Below the pieces are notes generated by a model. The model made no database searches. It saw only the letters and a list, made by a program, of their open reading frames with translations, and was not told where the DNA came from. This document shows, in pieces, positions 8,778 to 17,756 of a stretch of 64,000 nucleotides of DNA; position 1 is the first letter of the stretch, and each line of letters opens with the position of its first letter. The DNA is taken from assembly GCF_900101625.1 (NCBI RefSeq), contig NZ_FMYZ01000002.1:62001-126000 (forward strand). The letters are read 5' to 3'. The DNA is from Cupriavidus sp. YR651. GTDB lineage: Bacteria; Pseudomonadota; Gammaproteobacteria; Burkholderiales; Burkholderiaceae. Both the position numbers and the translations under genes were made by a program.

Positions 8778-8869
8778 TCGCGCCGATTTGATGACTGGCT
8801 TGCGGGCGCGCGGCAGCCGGAGGGACCCTGGGTCCGCACCGACTGCCAATATAAATGCGGCTAAAGAGG
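8778..8869 (+). promoter_or_regulatory. SAM-II (SAM-alpha) type riboswitch with inserted stem
   Basis: P1 is CGCGCC (8779-8784) with GGCGCG (8805-8810). The loop carries GATTTG and GACTGGCTTGC, and the 3' strand (8851-8869) reads ATAAATGCGGCTAAAGAGG. These match the conserved SAM-II pseudoknot elements (GAUUU, UUGC, UAAAU, GCUAAA plus a GG-containing tail). The order and spacing fit except that about 40 nt (8811-8850) are inserted between P1 and the 3' strand. The inserted bases form their own hairpin (GGCAG 8812-8816 with CTGCC 8843-8847; GGACC with GGTCC inside). It precedes metX, the classic SAM-II target. Confidence 0.8.
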
Positions 8870-8932
8870 TTGGGTCGGTGCCTCGCGGATCAGGGTCCAC
8901 GGATAGCGCCGACACGCGGGAAACCGCGCAAG

Positions 8933-8980
8933 CCCGACTTGGCTGCGATGCAACACACGCACTGCCAGTCGGGTTTTTTT
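8933..8980 (+). terminator. Intrinsic terminator in metX leader
   Basis: CCCGACT (8933-8939) pairs with AGTCGGG (8967-8973), extended by GGC (8941-8943) with GCC (8964-8966), and is followed directly by seven Ts (8974-8980). It lies between the SAM-II aptamer and the metX start codon, so it is well placed as the expression platform of the riboswitch. The 5' base of the stem overlaps CGCAAGCC (8927-8934), which is complementary to the aptamer loop. Confidence 0.8.
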
Positions 8981-9008
8981 ATGCCTGTTTGCTGACGGGC
9001 CCCGTTCC

Positions 9009-10181
9009 ATGACCGATGTCGCTCCTCCCGCTGCCGTGTTCGATGTGCCGACCGATTCCGTCGGCGTCGTCACGCCCCAGCGCATGCATTTCGCCGATCC
9101 GCTGAAGCTGCGCAATGGCAGCCAGATCGCCGGCTATGACCTGATGGTCGAAACCTACGGCACGCTCAACGCCGCGCGCTCCAATGCCGTGCTGGTGTGC
9201 CACGCGCTCAACGCCTCGCACCATGTGGCGGGCATCGCCGCCGACAATCCGCGCGATGTCGGCTGGTGGGACAACATGGTCGGGCCCGGCAAGCCGCTCG
9301 ATACCAACCGCTTCTTTGTCATCGGCGTCAACAACCTCGGCTCGTGCTTCGGCTCGACCGGCCCGATGAGCACCAACCCGGCCACGGGCGAGCCGTACGG
9401 CGCGCTGTTCCCGGTGGTGACCGTCGAAGACTGGGTCAACGCGCAGGCGCGCGTGGCCGACGCCTTTGGCATCGCACAGTTCGCCGCGGTGATGGGCGGC
9501 AGCCTTGGGGGCATGCAGGCGCTGGCCTGGAGCCTGATGTACCCGGACCGCCTGCGCCACTGCATCGTGGTGGCCTCCACGCCGAAGCTGTCGGCGCAGA
9601 ACATCGCCTTCAACGAGGTGGCACGCAGCGCCATCCTCTCCGACCCCGATTTTCACGGCGGCAATTACTACGCGCGCAACGTCAAGCCCAAGCGCGGGCT
9701 GCGCGTGGCGCGGATGATCGGCCATATCACCTACCTGTCGGACGAGGACATGGCCGAGAAATTCGGCCGGTCGCTGAAGAGCGAGGACATCCGCTTCTCG
9801 TTCGACGTCGAATTCCAGGTGGAGAGCTACCTGCGTTACCAGGGCGACAAGTTTGCCGAGTACTTCGACGCCAACACGTACTTGCTGATCACGCGGGCGC
9901 TGGATTACTTCGATCCGGCGCTGGCCTATGGTGGCGACCTGACCCGCGCGATGTCGCACACCCAGGCCAGCTTCCTGGTGGCGAGCTTCACCACGGACTG
10001 GCGCTTTGCCCCCAACCGCAGCCGCGAGCTGGTGAAGGCGCTGCTGGACAACAAGCGCCCGGTCTCCTACGCCGAGATCGATGCCCCGCACGGCCATGAC
10101 GCCTTCCTGCTGGAAGATCCGCGATACCACAACCTGATGCGCGCCTACTACGACCGCATTGCCGAGGAGATCGGCGCATGA
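9009..10181 (+). CDS. metX: Homoserine O-acyltransferase MetX (probably succinyl-specific)
   Basis: Alpha/beta-hydrolase of 390 residues that acylates homoserine in methionine synthesis. The nucleophile is Ser165 in GGSLGGMQ; other family motifs are [10 protein letters not shown], the GSTGP segment and the final APHGHDAFL, whose His completes the triad. In bacteria where metX is followed by metW, the enzyme commonly uses succinyl-CoA; the substrate cannot be decided by eye here. The start codon overlaps nothing upstream and its ribosome site is weak. Translation of metW is coupled to it by ATGA. Controlled by the upstream SAM-II-type leader. Confidence 0.93.
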   Translation: MTDVAPPAAVFDVPTDSVGVVTPQRMHFADPLKLRNGSQIAGYDLMVETYGTLNAARSNAVLVCHALNASHHVAGIAADNPRDVGWWDNMVGPGKPLDTNRFFVIGVNNLGSCFGSTGPMSTNPATGEPYGALFPVVTVEDWVNAQARVADAFGIAQFAAVMGGSLGGMQALAWSLMYPDRLRHCIVVASTPKLSAQNIAFNEVARSAILSDPDFHGGNYYARNVKPKRGLRVARMIGHITYLSDEDMAEKFGRSLKSEDIRFSFDVEFQVESYLRYQGDKFAEYFDANTYLLITRALDYFDPALAYGGDLTRAMSHTQASFLVASFTTDWRFAPNRSRELVKALLDNKRPVSYAEIDAPHGHDAFLLEDPRYHNLMRAYYDRIAEEIGA

Positions 10182-10789
10182 ATGCCTCCGCCAATCCCAA
10201 CATCCTGGCGCTGCGTCCGGACTTTCGCGCGATCGCGCGCTGGATCGAACCCAATTCCACCGTGCTGGATGCCGGCTGCGGCGACGGCAGCCTGCTGCGC
10301 GTGCTGCAGGACGAACTGGACGTCCAGGCGTACGGCATCGAGATCCGCGACGAAGAGGTGCTGGCCTGCGCCCAGAAGGGCGTGCACGTGATCCAGCAAA
10401 ACCTGGAGGGCGGGCTCGCGCTGTTCGAGGACCAGAGCTTCGATACCGTGATCCTGTCGCAGACGCTGCAGACCATCCACAACACGGCGCAGGTGCTGCG
10501 CGACACGCTGCGCGTCGGCCGCGAGTGCATCGTCTCGTTCCCGAACTTTGGCTACTGGCCGCACCGCCTGTCGGTGTTCCGGGGCCGCATGCCGGTGTCC
10601 GAGTCGCTGCCATACCAGTGGTACAACACCCCCAACGTGCGCGTGCTGACGATCAGTGACTTCGAGGCGCTGGCCCCCAAGGTCGGCCTGCGCGTGCTGG
10701 ACCGCGTGGTCATGCACGAGGGCGTGACGGTGAACTGGGGCGTCAACTGGCGCGGCAGCCTGGCCGTCTACCGGGTTTGCGCGGCGTGA
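10178..10789 (+). CDS. metW: Methionine biosynthesis protein MetW
   Basis: Methyltransferase-fold protein of 203 residues. Motif I is [15 protein letters not shown], followed by GIEIRD and the MetW-typical [18 protein letters not shown] and SQTLQTIHN; the C-terminal [12 protein letters not shown] and [10 protein letters not shown] are family hallmarks. MetW works with MetX in methionine synthesis, although its exact chemistry is unclear. Start overlaps the metX stop by 4 nt; its stop overlaps the next gene (GTGA). Confidence 0.93.
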   Translation: MNASANPNILALRPDFRAIARWIEPNSTVLDAGCGDGSLLRVLQDELDVQAYGIEIRDEEVLACAQKGVHVIQQNLEGGLALFEDQSFDTVILSQTLQTIHNTAQVLRDTLRVGRECIVSFPNFGYWPHRLSVFRGRMPVSESLPYQWYNTPNVRVLTISDFEALAPKVGLRVLDRVVMHEGVTVNWGVNWRGSLAVYRVCAA

Positions 10790-11682
10790 GCGGAACCCCC
10801 GGCCAGGCGGCGCCGCGGACCGGCGGCACGTGGCGCATGATTGCCGCGATGGCGCTCTCGGGCACCATCGGCTGGTTTGTGGTGACGAGCGGGCAATCGC
10901 CCCTGGACGTGGTGTTCTTCCGCTGTGTGTTCGGTGCGCTGGCACTGCTCGGCATGCTGACGCTGCGACGCGGCTGGGTGCGGCTGAGCCGGCGCCAGGC
11001 GGGCTGGCTGGCGTTCGGCGGCGTGACGCTGATCCTGAACTGGCTTTGCCTGTTCTCGGCGTACCACTACAGCGGCATTTCCGTGTCGACGGTGGTCTAT
11101 CACACGCAACCGTTCTTCCTGCTGATCCTGGGTACGCTGTTCCAGCGCGAACCGTTTCCGCTGGGCCGCCTGCCGTGGCTGTTGCTGGCCTTTGGCGGCG
11201 TGGTGCTGATCACCGGCCTCGAGCACGGCGCCGTGGGCGGCATGCTGGCCGGCATCGGGCTGGCGCTGTCGGCGGCGCTGCTGTACGCGCTGACGACGCT
11301 GGCCACGCGCAAGCTCAAGGAGATCTCGCCGGGGCAGATTGCGGGGCTGCAGATGGTGATCGGCATCGTCATGCTGGCGCCGCTGGCGCATCCCGCCGTC
11401 GGCACGTACGACGCGAAGACCTGGGGCGCGTTGCTGGCGCTGGGCTTCATCCACACCGGCTTCATGTACACGCTGCTCTACGGCGCCTTCCAGCGGCTGA
11501 CGATGGTGTCCATCGCCACGCTGTCGTTCGTCTACCCGCTGGTGGCAATCGTCATCGACGTGATTGTCTTCGACCTGCGGCTGTCGCCCCTGCAGATTGC
11601 CGGCATGGTGCTGGTGCTCCTGGGCGTGATTGCCAACCAACTGGGCTGGACGCTGCCGATCGGGCGCCGCGCACGCGGCTGA
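10786..11682 (+). CDS. EamA/DMT-family transporter
   Basis: Integral membrane protein of 298 residues with about ten hydrophobic helices arranged as two EamA repeats (about 18-145 and 150-290), the RhaT/YdcZ-like drug/metabolite transporter layout. GTG at 10786 overlaps the metW stop, so it belongs to the metX-metW operon. A role in amino-acid or metabolite export linked to methionine is possible from context, but the substrate is not evident. Confidence 0.85.
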   Translation: MSGTPGQAAPRTGGTWRMIAAMALSGTIGWFVVTSGQSPLDVVFFRCVFGALALLGMLTLRRGWVRLSRRQAGWLAFGGVTLILNWLCLFSAYHYSGISVSTVVYHTQPFFLLILGTLFQREPFPLGRLPWLLLAFGGVVLITGLEHGAVGGMLAGIGLALSAALLYALTTLATRKLKEISPGQIAGLQMVIGIVMLAPLAHPAVGTYDAKTWGALLALGFIHTGFMYTLLYGAFQRLTMVSIATLSFVYPLVAIVIDVIVFDLRLSPLQIAGMVLVLLGVIANQLGWTLPIGRRARG

Positions 11683-11754
11683 CCGGTCTGCCTGGCGGGA
11701 CGGGAATTCCGCCGGCTTGACGCCGGGGCAGGGCAGGCATACCGTACGTCAGTT

Positions 11755-11770
11755 ACCGAACGATCGTACT
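11755..11770. promoter_or_regulatory. Candidate TetR-type operator before thioesterase gene
   Basis: ACCGAACGATCGTACT contains the ACGATCGT palindrome and lies 9-24 nt before the ATG, likely covering the promoter or leader. A further GTACG/CGTAC pair (11744-11748 with 11765-11769) surrounds it. It resembles the palindrome at 5688-5697 upstream of the ECF sigma gene. Confidence 0.35.
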
Positions 11771-11778
11771 TTTTTGCC

Positions 11779-12624
11779 ATGACCCAAGCTGCCCTCGCAA
11801 CCGCCATCGTGGCGGATACGCTACATCCGCTGGACGATGCCCTGACGCTGGAGCCCGCCGGCCCGCACCGCTTTCTGGGCCGCACGAGCCAGGCCTACTG
11901 GAACATGATCGGCCCGTTTGGCGGCGTCACGGCGGCCACGCTGCTGCAGGCCGCGCTGCAACACCCGGAGCGGCTGGGCGATCCGAGCGCGCTGACCGTC
12001 AACTTCGCCGGACCGATCGCCGAGGGGCCCTTCGAGATCGAGGCACGGCCTTCCCGTACCAACCGTTCGACCCAGCACTGGCACCTGGAACTGCGCCAGA
12101 ACGGCGAGGTGACGACCACTGGCAGTGCCGTGTTCGCGGTGCGTCGCGCAACATGGGGGACGGGCGAGGCGGTGATGCCCGATGTGCCGCCGGCCGAGAC
12201 CTTGCCTGGCATGGGCGGCTTTGCACCCGTGCGTTGGCTGGGCAGCTACGACATGCGCGCGGTGCGTGGCGCCAAGCCCTCCGCATCGCCGGGCACCGAG
12301 CATCCGGACAGCCTGACGCAGTTCTGGCTCCGCGACGAGCCGGCCCGCACGCCCGACTACGCGGCCGTGGCCGCCTGGTGCGACGCGTTCTACCCCCGGA
12401 TCTTCCTCAAGCGTGCGGGCTTCGTGCCGGCCGGCACGGTGTCCCTGACCACCTATTTCCATGCCGATGCGGCCACGCTGGCCGGGCTGGGCGACAGCCA
12501 CGTGCTCGGCAGCGCGCGGGCGCAGGTGTTCCGTCAGGGATTTTTCGACCAGAGCGCGCAGATCTGGAGTGCCAGCGGCGAGCTGCTGGCCACGTCACAC
12601 CAGATCGTCTACTACAAGGAATAA
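11779..12624 (+). CDS. Acyl-CoA thioesterase family protein (double hotdog)
   Basis: Protein of 281 residues with two hotdog folds, like TesB/acyl-CoA thioesterase II relatives. The N-terminal half has NMIGPFGGVTAATLLQAAL and TVNFAGPIAEGPFEIEARPSRTNRSTQHW; the C-terminal half has SLTTYFHADAATL and FDQSAQIWSASGELLATSHQIVYYKE, the typical ending. It should hydrolyse acyl-CoA thioesters in the cytoplasm; chain length is unknown. It converges directly on the AmpG-like gene with no gap. Confidence 0.83.
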   Translation: MTQAALATAIVADTLHPLDDALTLEPAGPHRFLGRTSQAYWNMIGPFGGVTAATLLQAALQHPERLGDPSALTVNFAGPIAEGPFEIEARPSRTNRSTQHWHLELRQNGEVTTTGSAVFAVRRATWGTGEAVMPDVPPAETLPGMGGFAPVRWLGSYDMRAVRGAKPSASPGTEHPDSLTQFWLRDEPARTPDYAAVAAWCDAFYPRIFLKRAGFVPAGTVSLTTYFHADAATLAGLGDSHVLGSARAQVFRQGFFDQSAQIWSASGELLATSHQIVYYKE

Positions 12625-13905
12625 TCAGGCCGGGCGCGCGACGGCCGCCTCGGCCGGCTCCCGCGCCTGCGCCTCGTAGCGGTGGACGGTGTCACGCATC
12701 GCCCACAGCAGCGCCACGCCGGGCACGGCGGCGAGGACCGTGCCAAGGTAGAACGGCGCCCAGCCCCAGGCTTCGACCATGTAGCCGGACGTCGGGCCCA
12801 CATACACGCGGCCGATCGACGCCAGGGCGGACAGCAACGCGTATTGCGTGGCGGAGAACGAGCGATTACACAGCGTCATCAGCAGCGCCACGAAGGCCGC
12901 CGTGCCCATGCCGCCGCAGATGTTCTCGATGGCAATCGTCGCGCCCATCGACCACAGGTGCGGTGGCGTGACGGACAGGATCCAGTAGCCCAGGTTCGAC
13001 ACCCCCTGCAGGATGCCGAACAGCATCAGGGACCGATACAGCCCCAGGCGCACCATCAGCGACCCGCCGAACAGCGCGCCGATGATGGTGGCGGCCAGCC
13101 CGAGCGTCTTGTTGACGATGCCGACCTCGCCCGGGTCGAAGCCGAGCCCGCGGATCAGGAACGTGGTCGACAGGCTGCCCGCGAAGGCATCGCCCAGCTT
13201 GTAGAGCACGATCAGCAGCAACAGCCACCAGGCGCCCTGGCGACCAAAGAAGTCGCGCAGCGGGCCGACCACCGCCTCTTCCAGCGATCGCGGCGCCCGC
13301 GCCGGCGCGTCGGGTTCGGGGGCCCAGAGCAGCGTGACCAGCCCGACCGCCATCAGGGCGGCCATCAGCAGGTACATCTGCGGCCACCCCAGCACGCGAT
13401 CGGCCAGGTACAAGGCCAGCCCGCCCGATACCAGCATTGCCAGGCGGTAGCCCAGCACCTTGACCGCCGCTCCGGCGCCGCGCTCGGCGGGGCGCAGCAC
13501 GTCGGTGCTGTAGGCATCGAACACAATGTCCTGGGACGCCGACAGGAAGGCGACCAGCGTGGCCAGCGCGGCCAGCGCCCAGAGCGCCTCCCGCGGCGGA
13601 CAGAACGCCATGGCGGCGATGCTGGCCACCAGCCCGAGCTGCGTCACCAGCAGCCAGCCGCGCCGGCGGCCGAGCAGCGGCGGCGTGAAGCGGTCCATCA
13701 GCGGCGCCCACAGGAACTTGAAGATATAGGCCTGCCCGACCAGCGAGAAGAAGCCGATGGTCTTGATGTCGAGGCCCTCGACGGTCATCCAGGCCTGCAG
13801 CGTGCCCGAAGTGAGTGCCAGCGGCAGCCCGGACGCAAAGCCCAGCGTCAGCATGGCGCCGATGCGGCGGTTGCGGAAGATGTCGAGATAGTCGCGAAAA
13901 TTCAT
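12625..13905 (-). CDS. ampG: AmpG-like muropeptide permease (MFS)
   Basis: Membrane protein of 426 residues with about 12 helices. Family marks include GFASGLPLALTSGTLQAWM at residues 18-36, FKFLWAPLMDRF, SASQDIVFDAYSTDVL and GYRLAMLVSGGLALYLAD, typical of AmpG, which imports anhydromuropeptides for cell-wall recycling. The ATG at 13905 (MNFRDYLDIF) matches the family start better than an upstream one at 13950. Its stop abuts the thioesterase stop. Confidence 0.88.
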   Translation of the reverse strand: MNFRDYLDIFRNRRIGAMLTLGFASGLPLALTSGTLQAWMTVEGLDIKTIGFFSLVGQAYIFKFLWAPLMDRFTPPLLGRRRGWLLVTQLGLVASIAAMAFCPPREALWALAALATLVAFLSASQDIVFDAYSTDVLRPAERGAGAAVKVLGYRLAMLVSGGLALYLADRVLGWPQMYLLMAALMAVGLVTLLWAPEPDAPARAPRSLEEAVVGPLRDFFGRQGAWWLLLLIVLYKLGDAFAGSLSTTFLIRGLGFDPGEVGIVNKTLGLAATIIGALFGGSLMVRLGLYRSLMLFGILQGVSNLGYWILSVTPPHLWSMGATIAIENICGGMGTAAFVALLMTLCNRSFSATQYALLSALASIGRVYVGPTSGYMVEAWGWAPFYLGTVLAAVPGVALLWAMRDTVHRYEAQAREPAEAAVARPA

Positions 13906-14048
13906 GGATGGCGGTGCGATGAGGCGGATGCCGCGGCCGTGCGGTGGCACGCGGGACGGGGAATGCCCGACGTCGCCGTTGCACGGGTGCCGTGTATTAT
14001 TGCATCACCGTTTGCGCCGCCCCGAACTCTTCGTTACCGAGCCCTGTC

Positions 14049-15026
14049 GTGCCCCTGATCGCGTCCGAGGAATCGCCCGCATTCCCCCACCGGTATCGCC
14101 TGCCCGCCGCATGGCTGGTCTGCGCGGCGGCGGCCTGTCTTGGCCTGCCGGCCATGGCGCAGGAGGTGGCCCTGGTCGCCGCGCCGGACGACGGCGTGCG
14201 CGTGGAGCGCCGCTATTCCAAGGTGCGCGAGATCGTGCCGATGGAGGTCATCGACCAGCAGGCCGCCCGGGAATATGAGCAGCTCAAGCAGGAGGCCATT
14301 GCCAAGCATGCGCTGGCCGGCGACGACAACCCGCAGGTGCAGCGCCTGCGCGAGATCGGCATCCGGCTGTTGCCGGAGACCGTCCTGTGGAATCCGCGCG
14401 CCGGCCGCTGGGCGTGGGAAATCAATCTGATCGGGTCGAAGCAGGTCAACGCGTTCTGCATGCCCGGCGGCAAGATGGCCATTTACACGGGCCTGCTGGA
14501 CCAGCTCAAGCTCACCGACGACGAAGTGGCCATGGTCATGGGCCACGAGATCGCCCATGCGCTGGAGGAGCACGCGCGCCAACGCGCGGCCCAGTCGGAA
14601 ATCTCCAATCTCGGGGCCAATGTGGTGTCGCAACTGACCGGGTTCGGCAACCTCGGCAACACCGACATTGGCAACAATGCCCGGCTGGTGACCCTGCGGT
14701 TCTCGCGGCTGGAGGAAACCGAGGCGGACCTGATCGGCATGGATATCGCCGCGCGGGCCGGCTACGATCCGCGTGCGGCCATCACCTTGTGGCAGAAGAT
14801 GGGGACCGTGCTGCAGGCGGGGGACGAGTTCACCTCCACCCACCCTTCCGGGCGCAGCCGCATCGCCGTGCTGGAGGCGCATATGGCCGAGGTCATGCCG
14901 CTCTATGCCAAGGCCATGAGCATGCCGATGGAGAAGCTCGCGCCCTACAAGCCCAACATGGCCAATCTCGGGGGCGCGCCCGTCGACGCCGGCGACGAAG
15001 ACCGCCAGCGGCCACTAAAAAAGTAA
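14049..15026 (+). CDS. M48-family periplasmic metalloprotease
   Basis: Protein of about 325 residues from a GTG start; a signal peptide (LPAAWLVCAAAACLGLPAMAQ) leads to the periplasm. The zinc site is MVMGHEIAHALEEHARQ (HExxH) with the downstream Glu in EETEADLIGMDIAARAGYDP, as in Oma1/LoiP-type M48 peptidases. The role is probably protein quality control in the envelope. Upstream in-frame sequence exists, but the signal peptide fits best from 14049. No strong ribosome site is visible. Confidence 0.85.
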   Translation: MPLIASEESPAFPHRYRLPAAWLVCAAAACLGLPAMAQEVALVAAPDDGVRVERRYSKVREIVPMEVIDQQAAREYEQLKQEAIAKHALAGDDNPQVQRLREIGIRLLPETVLWNPRAGRWAWEINLIGSKQVNAFCMPGGKMAIYTGLLDQLKLTDDEVAMVMGHEIAHALEEHARQRAAQSEISNLGANVVSQLTGFGNLGNTDIGNNARLVTLRFSRLEETEADLIGMDIAARAGYDPRAAITLWQKMGTVLQAGDEFTSTHPSGRSRIAVLEAHMAEVMPLYAKAMSMPMEKLAPYKPNMANLGGAPVDAGDEDRQRPLKK

Positions 15027-15177
15027 AGACGGCCATCCGGTCCGGTTATCGACCTATCCTGTAGGATGAAAAAGTGGTGCTTGCGTCCCGGTTGGGCGGG
15101 GCGCGCCAGCGCGCGTCCAAGCCGCGTTCAGGCCGCATTCATCCAGGCATTGCATCGCCTGATCAGGGAGAACCGAG

Positions 15178-15645
15178 ATGAAGACAGTATTGCGTTGCGG
15201 CCTGGTGGCGGCCGCCCTGCTGGCCAGCGGCGCTGTCAGCGCCGCCGATGAATTGCTGACGATGCCGATCGACAAGGCGCTGGCCTCGCCGGACGCCAAG
15301 TCCCGCATCAATCCCAACGTGAAGCTGCTGTTCGGTTTCAACAGGCTCGACGGGGCGACGGACCCCAAACCGTTCAAGACCGTCAAGCGGGTGCGCCGTC
15401 CGGTCAGCCAGGTGCCCGACAGCGCGATGCCGACCGATGCCGACCTGTGTGCCACGGTCTTCGTGCAGGCCGTGCAGGAGTTGCAGCAGCGCGCCAGCCA
15501 GGAGGGTAGCAACGCGGTGGTCGAGATCCACAGCAACTGGAAGAATGACGAAACCGCCAGCGACGCGACCTACGTCTGCGCCAAGGGGTCCGCATATATC
15601 GGCGTGGCGCTAAAGGCCACGGTGGTGAAGGCCTCGGGCGGCTGA
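15178..15645 (+). CDS. Small exported protein of unknown function
   Basis: Protein of 155 residues with a clean signal peptide (MKTVLRCGLVAAALLASGAVSAAD) and a ribosome site AGGGAGAA before the ATG. The mature part has two conserved Cys (DADLCATVF and TYVCAKGSAY) that could form a disulfide, and QEGSNAVVEIHSNWK. Similar proteins are sometimes labelled excinuclease ATPase subunit in databases; nothing in the sequence supports that name. Function unknown. Confidence 0.75.
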   Translation: MKTVLRCGLVAAALLASGAVSAADELLTMPIDKALASPDAKSRINPNVKLLFGFNRLDGATDPKPFKTVKRVRRPVSQVPDSAMPTDADLCATVFVQAVQELQQRASQEGSNAVVEIHSNWKNDETASDATYVCAKGSAYIGVALKATVVKASGG

Positions 15646-15721
15646 TCGCCGCGTGGATCGCCGCGCGGATTCGGTGGCCAGTTAGTTCGCGGATTGGCTC
15701 GTGGATTGCCGCGTGGATCGC
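15646..15721. repeat. Short degenerate repeats around GCCGCGTGGATCGCC
   Basis: GCCGCGTGGATCGCC appears twice (near 15648 and 15708), separated by variants such as GCGCGGATTC and GCTCGTGGATTG. This looks like a small decayed tandem repeat between the upstream gene and the terminator. No function is evident. Confidence 0.4.
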
Positions 15722-15733
15722 CAGAAAGCAGAA

Positions 15734-15756
15734 AAGCCGGCTTGCGCCGGCTTTTT
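15734..15756. terminator. Bidirectional intrinsic terminator
   Basis: AAGCCGGC-ttgc-GCCGGCTT followed by TTT on the plus strand and AAAA before it (T-run on the minus strand). It lies between two convergent genes (the exported protein and argC) and can serve both. Confidence 0.8.
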
Positions 15757-15779
15757 CATTGGGACGGGAGGGGGAGGGC

Positions 15780-16727
15780 TCAGGCAGTCAGGCCAGTTGC
15801 CTCGTCCGCGCCCAGGTGGACGTTCATGCATTGCACGGCCGCACCGGCCGCGCCCTTGCCGAGGTTGTCCAGGCGTGCCACCAGGTCCATGCGCTCGCCG
15901 TTGCCGAACACGAACAGGTCGACACGGTTGGTGTCGTTGCTGGCCTGCACGTCAAAGAATCCGCCGTCCAGGTTGGCATCGCTGTTGAACGGATGCACGC
16001 GCACGAACTGCTCGCCTTCGTAATGCCGGCGATAGATGTCCAGGATCGCCTCGGCATCGGCCTTGCGCGACAGCAGCGCCGGGAATACCGGCACGGTCAC
16101 GGCCAGGCCCTTCAGGAAGTTGCCGACGATCGGGTTGAAGATCGGCGCCTGCGACAGGCCGGCCTGCACGCGCATTTCGGGCAGGTGCTTGTGTTCCAGG
16201 CCCAGCGCGTACGGGCGCGGGCTTTCCAGCTTCGGGTTACCGCCGGCTTCGAACTCGGCGATCATCTTCTTGCCGCCACCGCTGTAGCCGGTCAGCGAGA
16301 AGGCCGAAACCGGGTAGTCGGCCGGCATCAGGCCGGCTTCCACCAGCGGACGCACGGCGAGGACAAAGGCGCTGGCGTGGCAGCCCGGCACTGCGATGCG
16401 CTTGCTGGCGCGTACCTTTTCACGCTGGCCGCGGGTCAGTTCCGGAAGGCCATAGGCCCAGTTGTCCGAGGTGCGGAATGCCGTGCTGGCGTCGATCACG
16501 CAGGTGTTCGGGTTGGTCACCAGCGATACGGCCTCGCGCGAGGCCACGTCCGGCAGGCAGAGGAACGACACGTCCGAGGCATTCAGGAAGCGTGCTCGCT
16601 CTTGCGGGTCCTTGCGCTTGTCATCGGCAATGCGCAGCAGCTCCACATCGGTGCGACCCGAGAGATAGTCAAGCAGCCGGAGACCGGTGGTGCCTTCCTG
16701 ACCATCGACGAACACTTTGAAAACCAT
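15780..16727 (-). CDS. argC: N-acetyl-gamma-glutamyl-phosphate reductase (short type)
   Basis: NADPH-dependent reductase of the third arginine step. 315 residues puts it in the shorter ArgC class. Visible: N-terminal [19 protein letters not shown] nucleotide-binding region, catalytic Cys in [12 protein letters not shown], and [10 protein letters not shown] with EHKHLPEM. It is monocistronic by position, 222 bp downstream of xth, and ends at a bidirectional terminator. A GC hairpin with a T-run lies in its leader. Confidence 0.94.
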   Translation of the reverse strand: MVFKVFVDGQEGTTGLRLLDYLSGRTDVELLRIADDKRKDPQERARFLNASDVSFLCLPDVASREAVSLVTNPNTCVIDASTAFRTSDNWAYGLPELTRGQREKVRASKRIAVPGCHASAFVLAVRPLVEAGLMPADYPVSAFSLTGYSGGGKKMIAEFEAGGNPKLESPRPYALGLEHKHLPEMRVQAGLSQAPIFNPIVGNFLKGLAVTVPVFPALLSRKADAEAILDIYRRHYEGEQFVRVHPFNSDANLDGGFFDVQASNDTNRVDLFVFGNGERMDLVARLDNLGKGAAGAAVQCMNVHLGADEATGLTA

Positions 16728-16750
16728 GGCGGACTCACTCTGGAAAATAC

Positions 16751-16780
16751 GAAAAAGCCCCCGCCGCCAGGGCGGCGCGG
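16751..16780 (-). terminator. Possible terminator or attenuator upstream of argC
   Basis: Read on the minus strand, CGCCGC-CCTG-GCGGCG (16772-16777 with 16762-16767) is followed by GGGGC and then five Ts. It lies 170 nt after the xth stop and 25 nt before the argC start, so it could end xth transcripts or attenuate argC. The gap between stem and T-run lowers confidence. Confidence 0.4.
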
Positions 16781-16949
16781 AACCTGCATTGTAGCGAGGT
16801 TGGCAGCCACACGCAGGGTTTACGAGAAAGTGGCGAGGCGGCTGTTACGGGAGACTACCGGACCGATGTCCGGCGCCGGCCAGACCACCGGTCGGCAACG
16901 CTTCCGGTGATCGGGCGCTTGGGGGCGGCCCGATCGCCTTGGCCACCAC

Positions 16950-17726
16950 TCACAGCCGGAAGTCGTAGTCGATCGACAGCGGCGCGTGGTCGCTGAATTT
17001 CTCGTCCTTGTAGATCGAGCAGGCCTTTGCCGTGGCGGCGATGGTCGCCGTGGCCAGGTGGTAATCGATACGCCACCCGACGTTCTTCGCGTACGCCTGG
17101 CCGCGATTGCTCCACCAGGTGTATTGCTCCGGACGCGGATCCAGCTTGCGGAACACGTCCACGTAGCCGTGGCGGTCGAAGAGTTCGCCGATCCAGGCGC
17201 GCTCCTCGGGCAGGAACCCGGAATTCTTCAGGTTGCCCTTCCAGTTCTTGATGTCGATTTCCTTGTGCGCGATGTTGACATCACCGCACAGCACGACCTC
17301 GCGCCCGCTGGCCCGCAGCTGGAGCAGGTGAGGCAGGAAGGCCTCCATGAAGCGGAACTTGGCGAGCTGGCGTTCCTCGGAACTCGAGCCCGACGGCACA
17401 TAGACCGAGATCACCGCGAGGTGCGGATACTGCACCTCCACGTAGCGACCCTCGGCGTCGAACTCGGGATTGCCAAAGCCCGTGATCACGCGTTCGGGCT
17501 TGTGCCGGGTGTACAGGCCAACACCGCTATAGCCCTTTTTCTCGGCATAGTGGAAAAAGCCGTGGTAGCCATGTGGCGCGAGGAACGCCTCGGTCATGTC
17601 GGCTTCCTGGGCCTTGAGTTCCTGGACGCAGACCATGTCCGCTTCCTGCTTGCCCATCCATTCGAAGAAGCCCTTCTTGGAGGCCGAACGGATGCCGTTG
17701 AGGTTGGCGCTGATAATCCGTAACAT
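16950..17726 (-). CDS. xth: Exodeoxyribonuclease III family AP endonuclease
   Basis: Protein of 258 residues with the EEP nuclease fold: ISANLNGIRSA at the start, catalytic Glu in VCVQELKAQ, YVPSGS, GDVNIAHKEIDIKN (Asp/Asn pair), and the final SDHAPLSIDYDFRL (Asp-His). It repairs abasic sites and 3' blocks. The start ATG at 17726 is only 30 bp from the divergent pyrE start, so the promoters must overlap the neighbouring gene or leader. Confidence 0.92.
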   Translation of the reverse strand: MLRIISANLNGIRSASKKGFFEWMGKQEADMVCVQELKAQEADMTEAFLAPHGYHGFFHYAEKKGYSGVGLYTRHKPERVITGFGNPEFDAEGRYVEVQYPHLAVISVYVPSGSSSEERQLAKFRFMEAFLPHLLQLRASGREVVLCGDVNIAHKEIDIKNWKGNLKNSGFLPEERAWIGELFDRHGYVDVFRKLDPRPEQYTWWSNRGQAYAKNVGWRIDYHLATATIAATAKACSIYKDEKFSDHAPLSIDYDFRL

Positions 17727-17756
17727 CTCGGGAAATTTTGAATTCAGAGAGAAAAG

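Noticed and set aside
15178..15645. Excinuclease ATPase subunit, a label often given to this protein type
   Set aside because: The product is a 155-residue exported protein without Walker motifs or zinc fingers, so it cannot be a UvrA-type ATPase.
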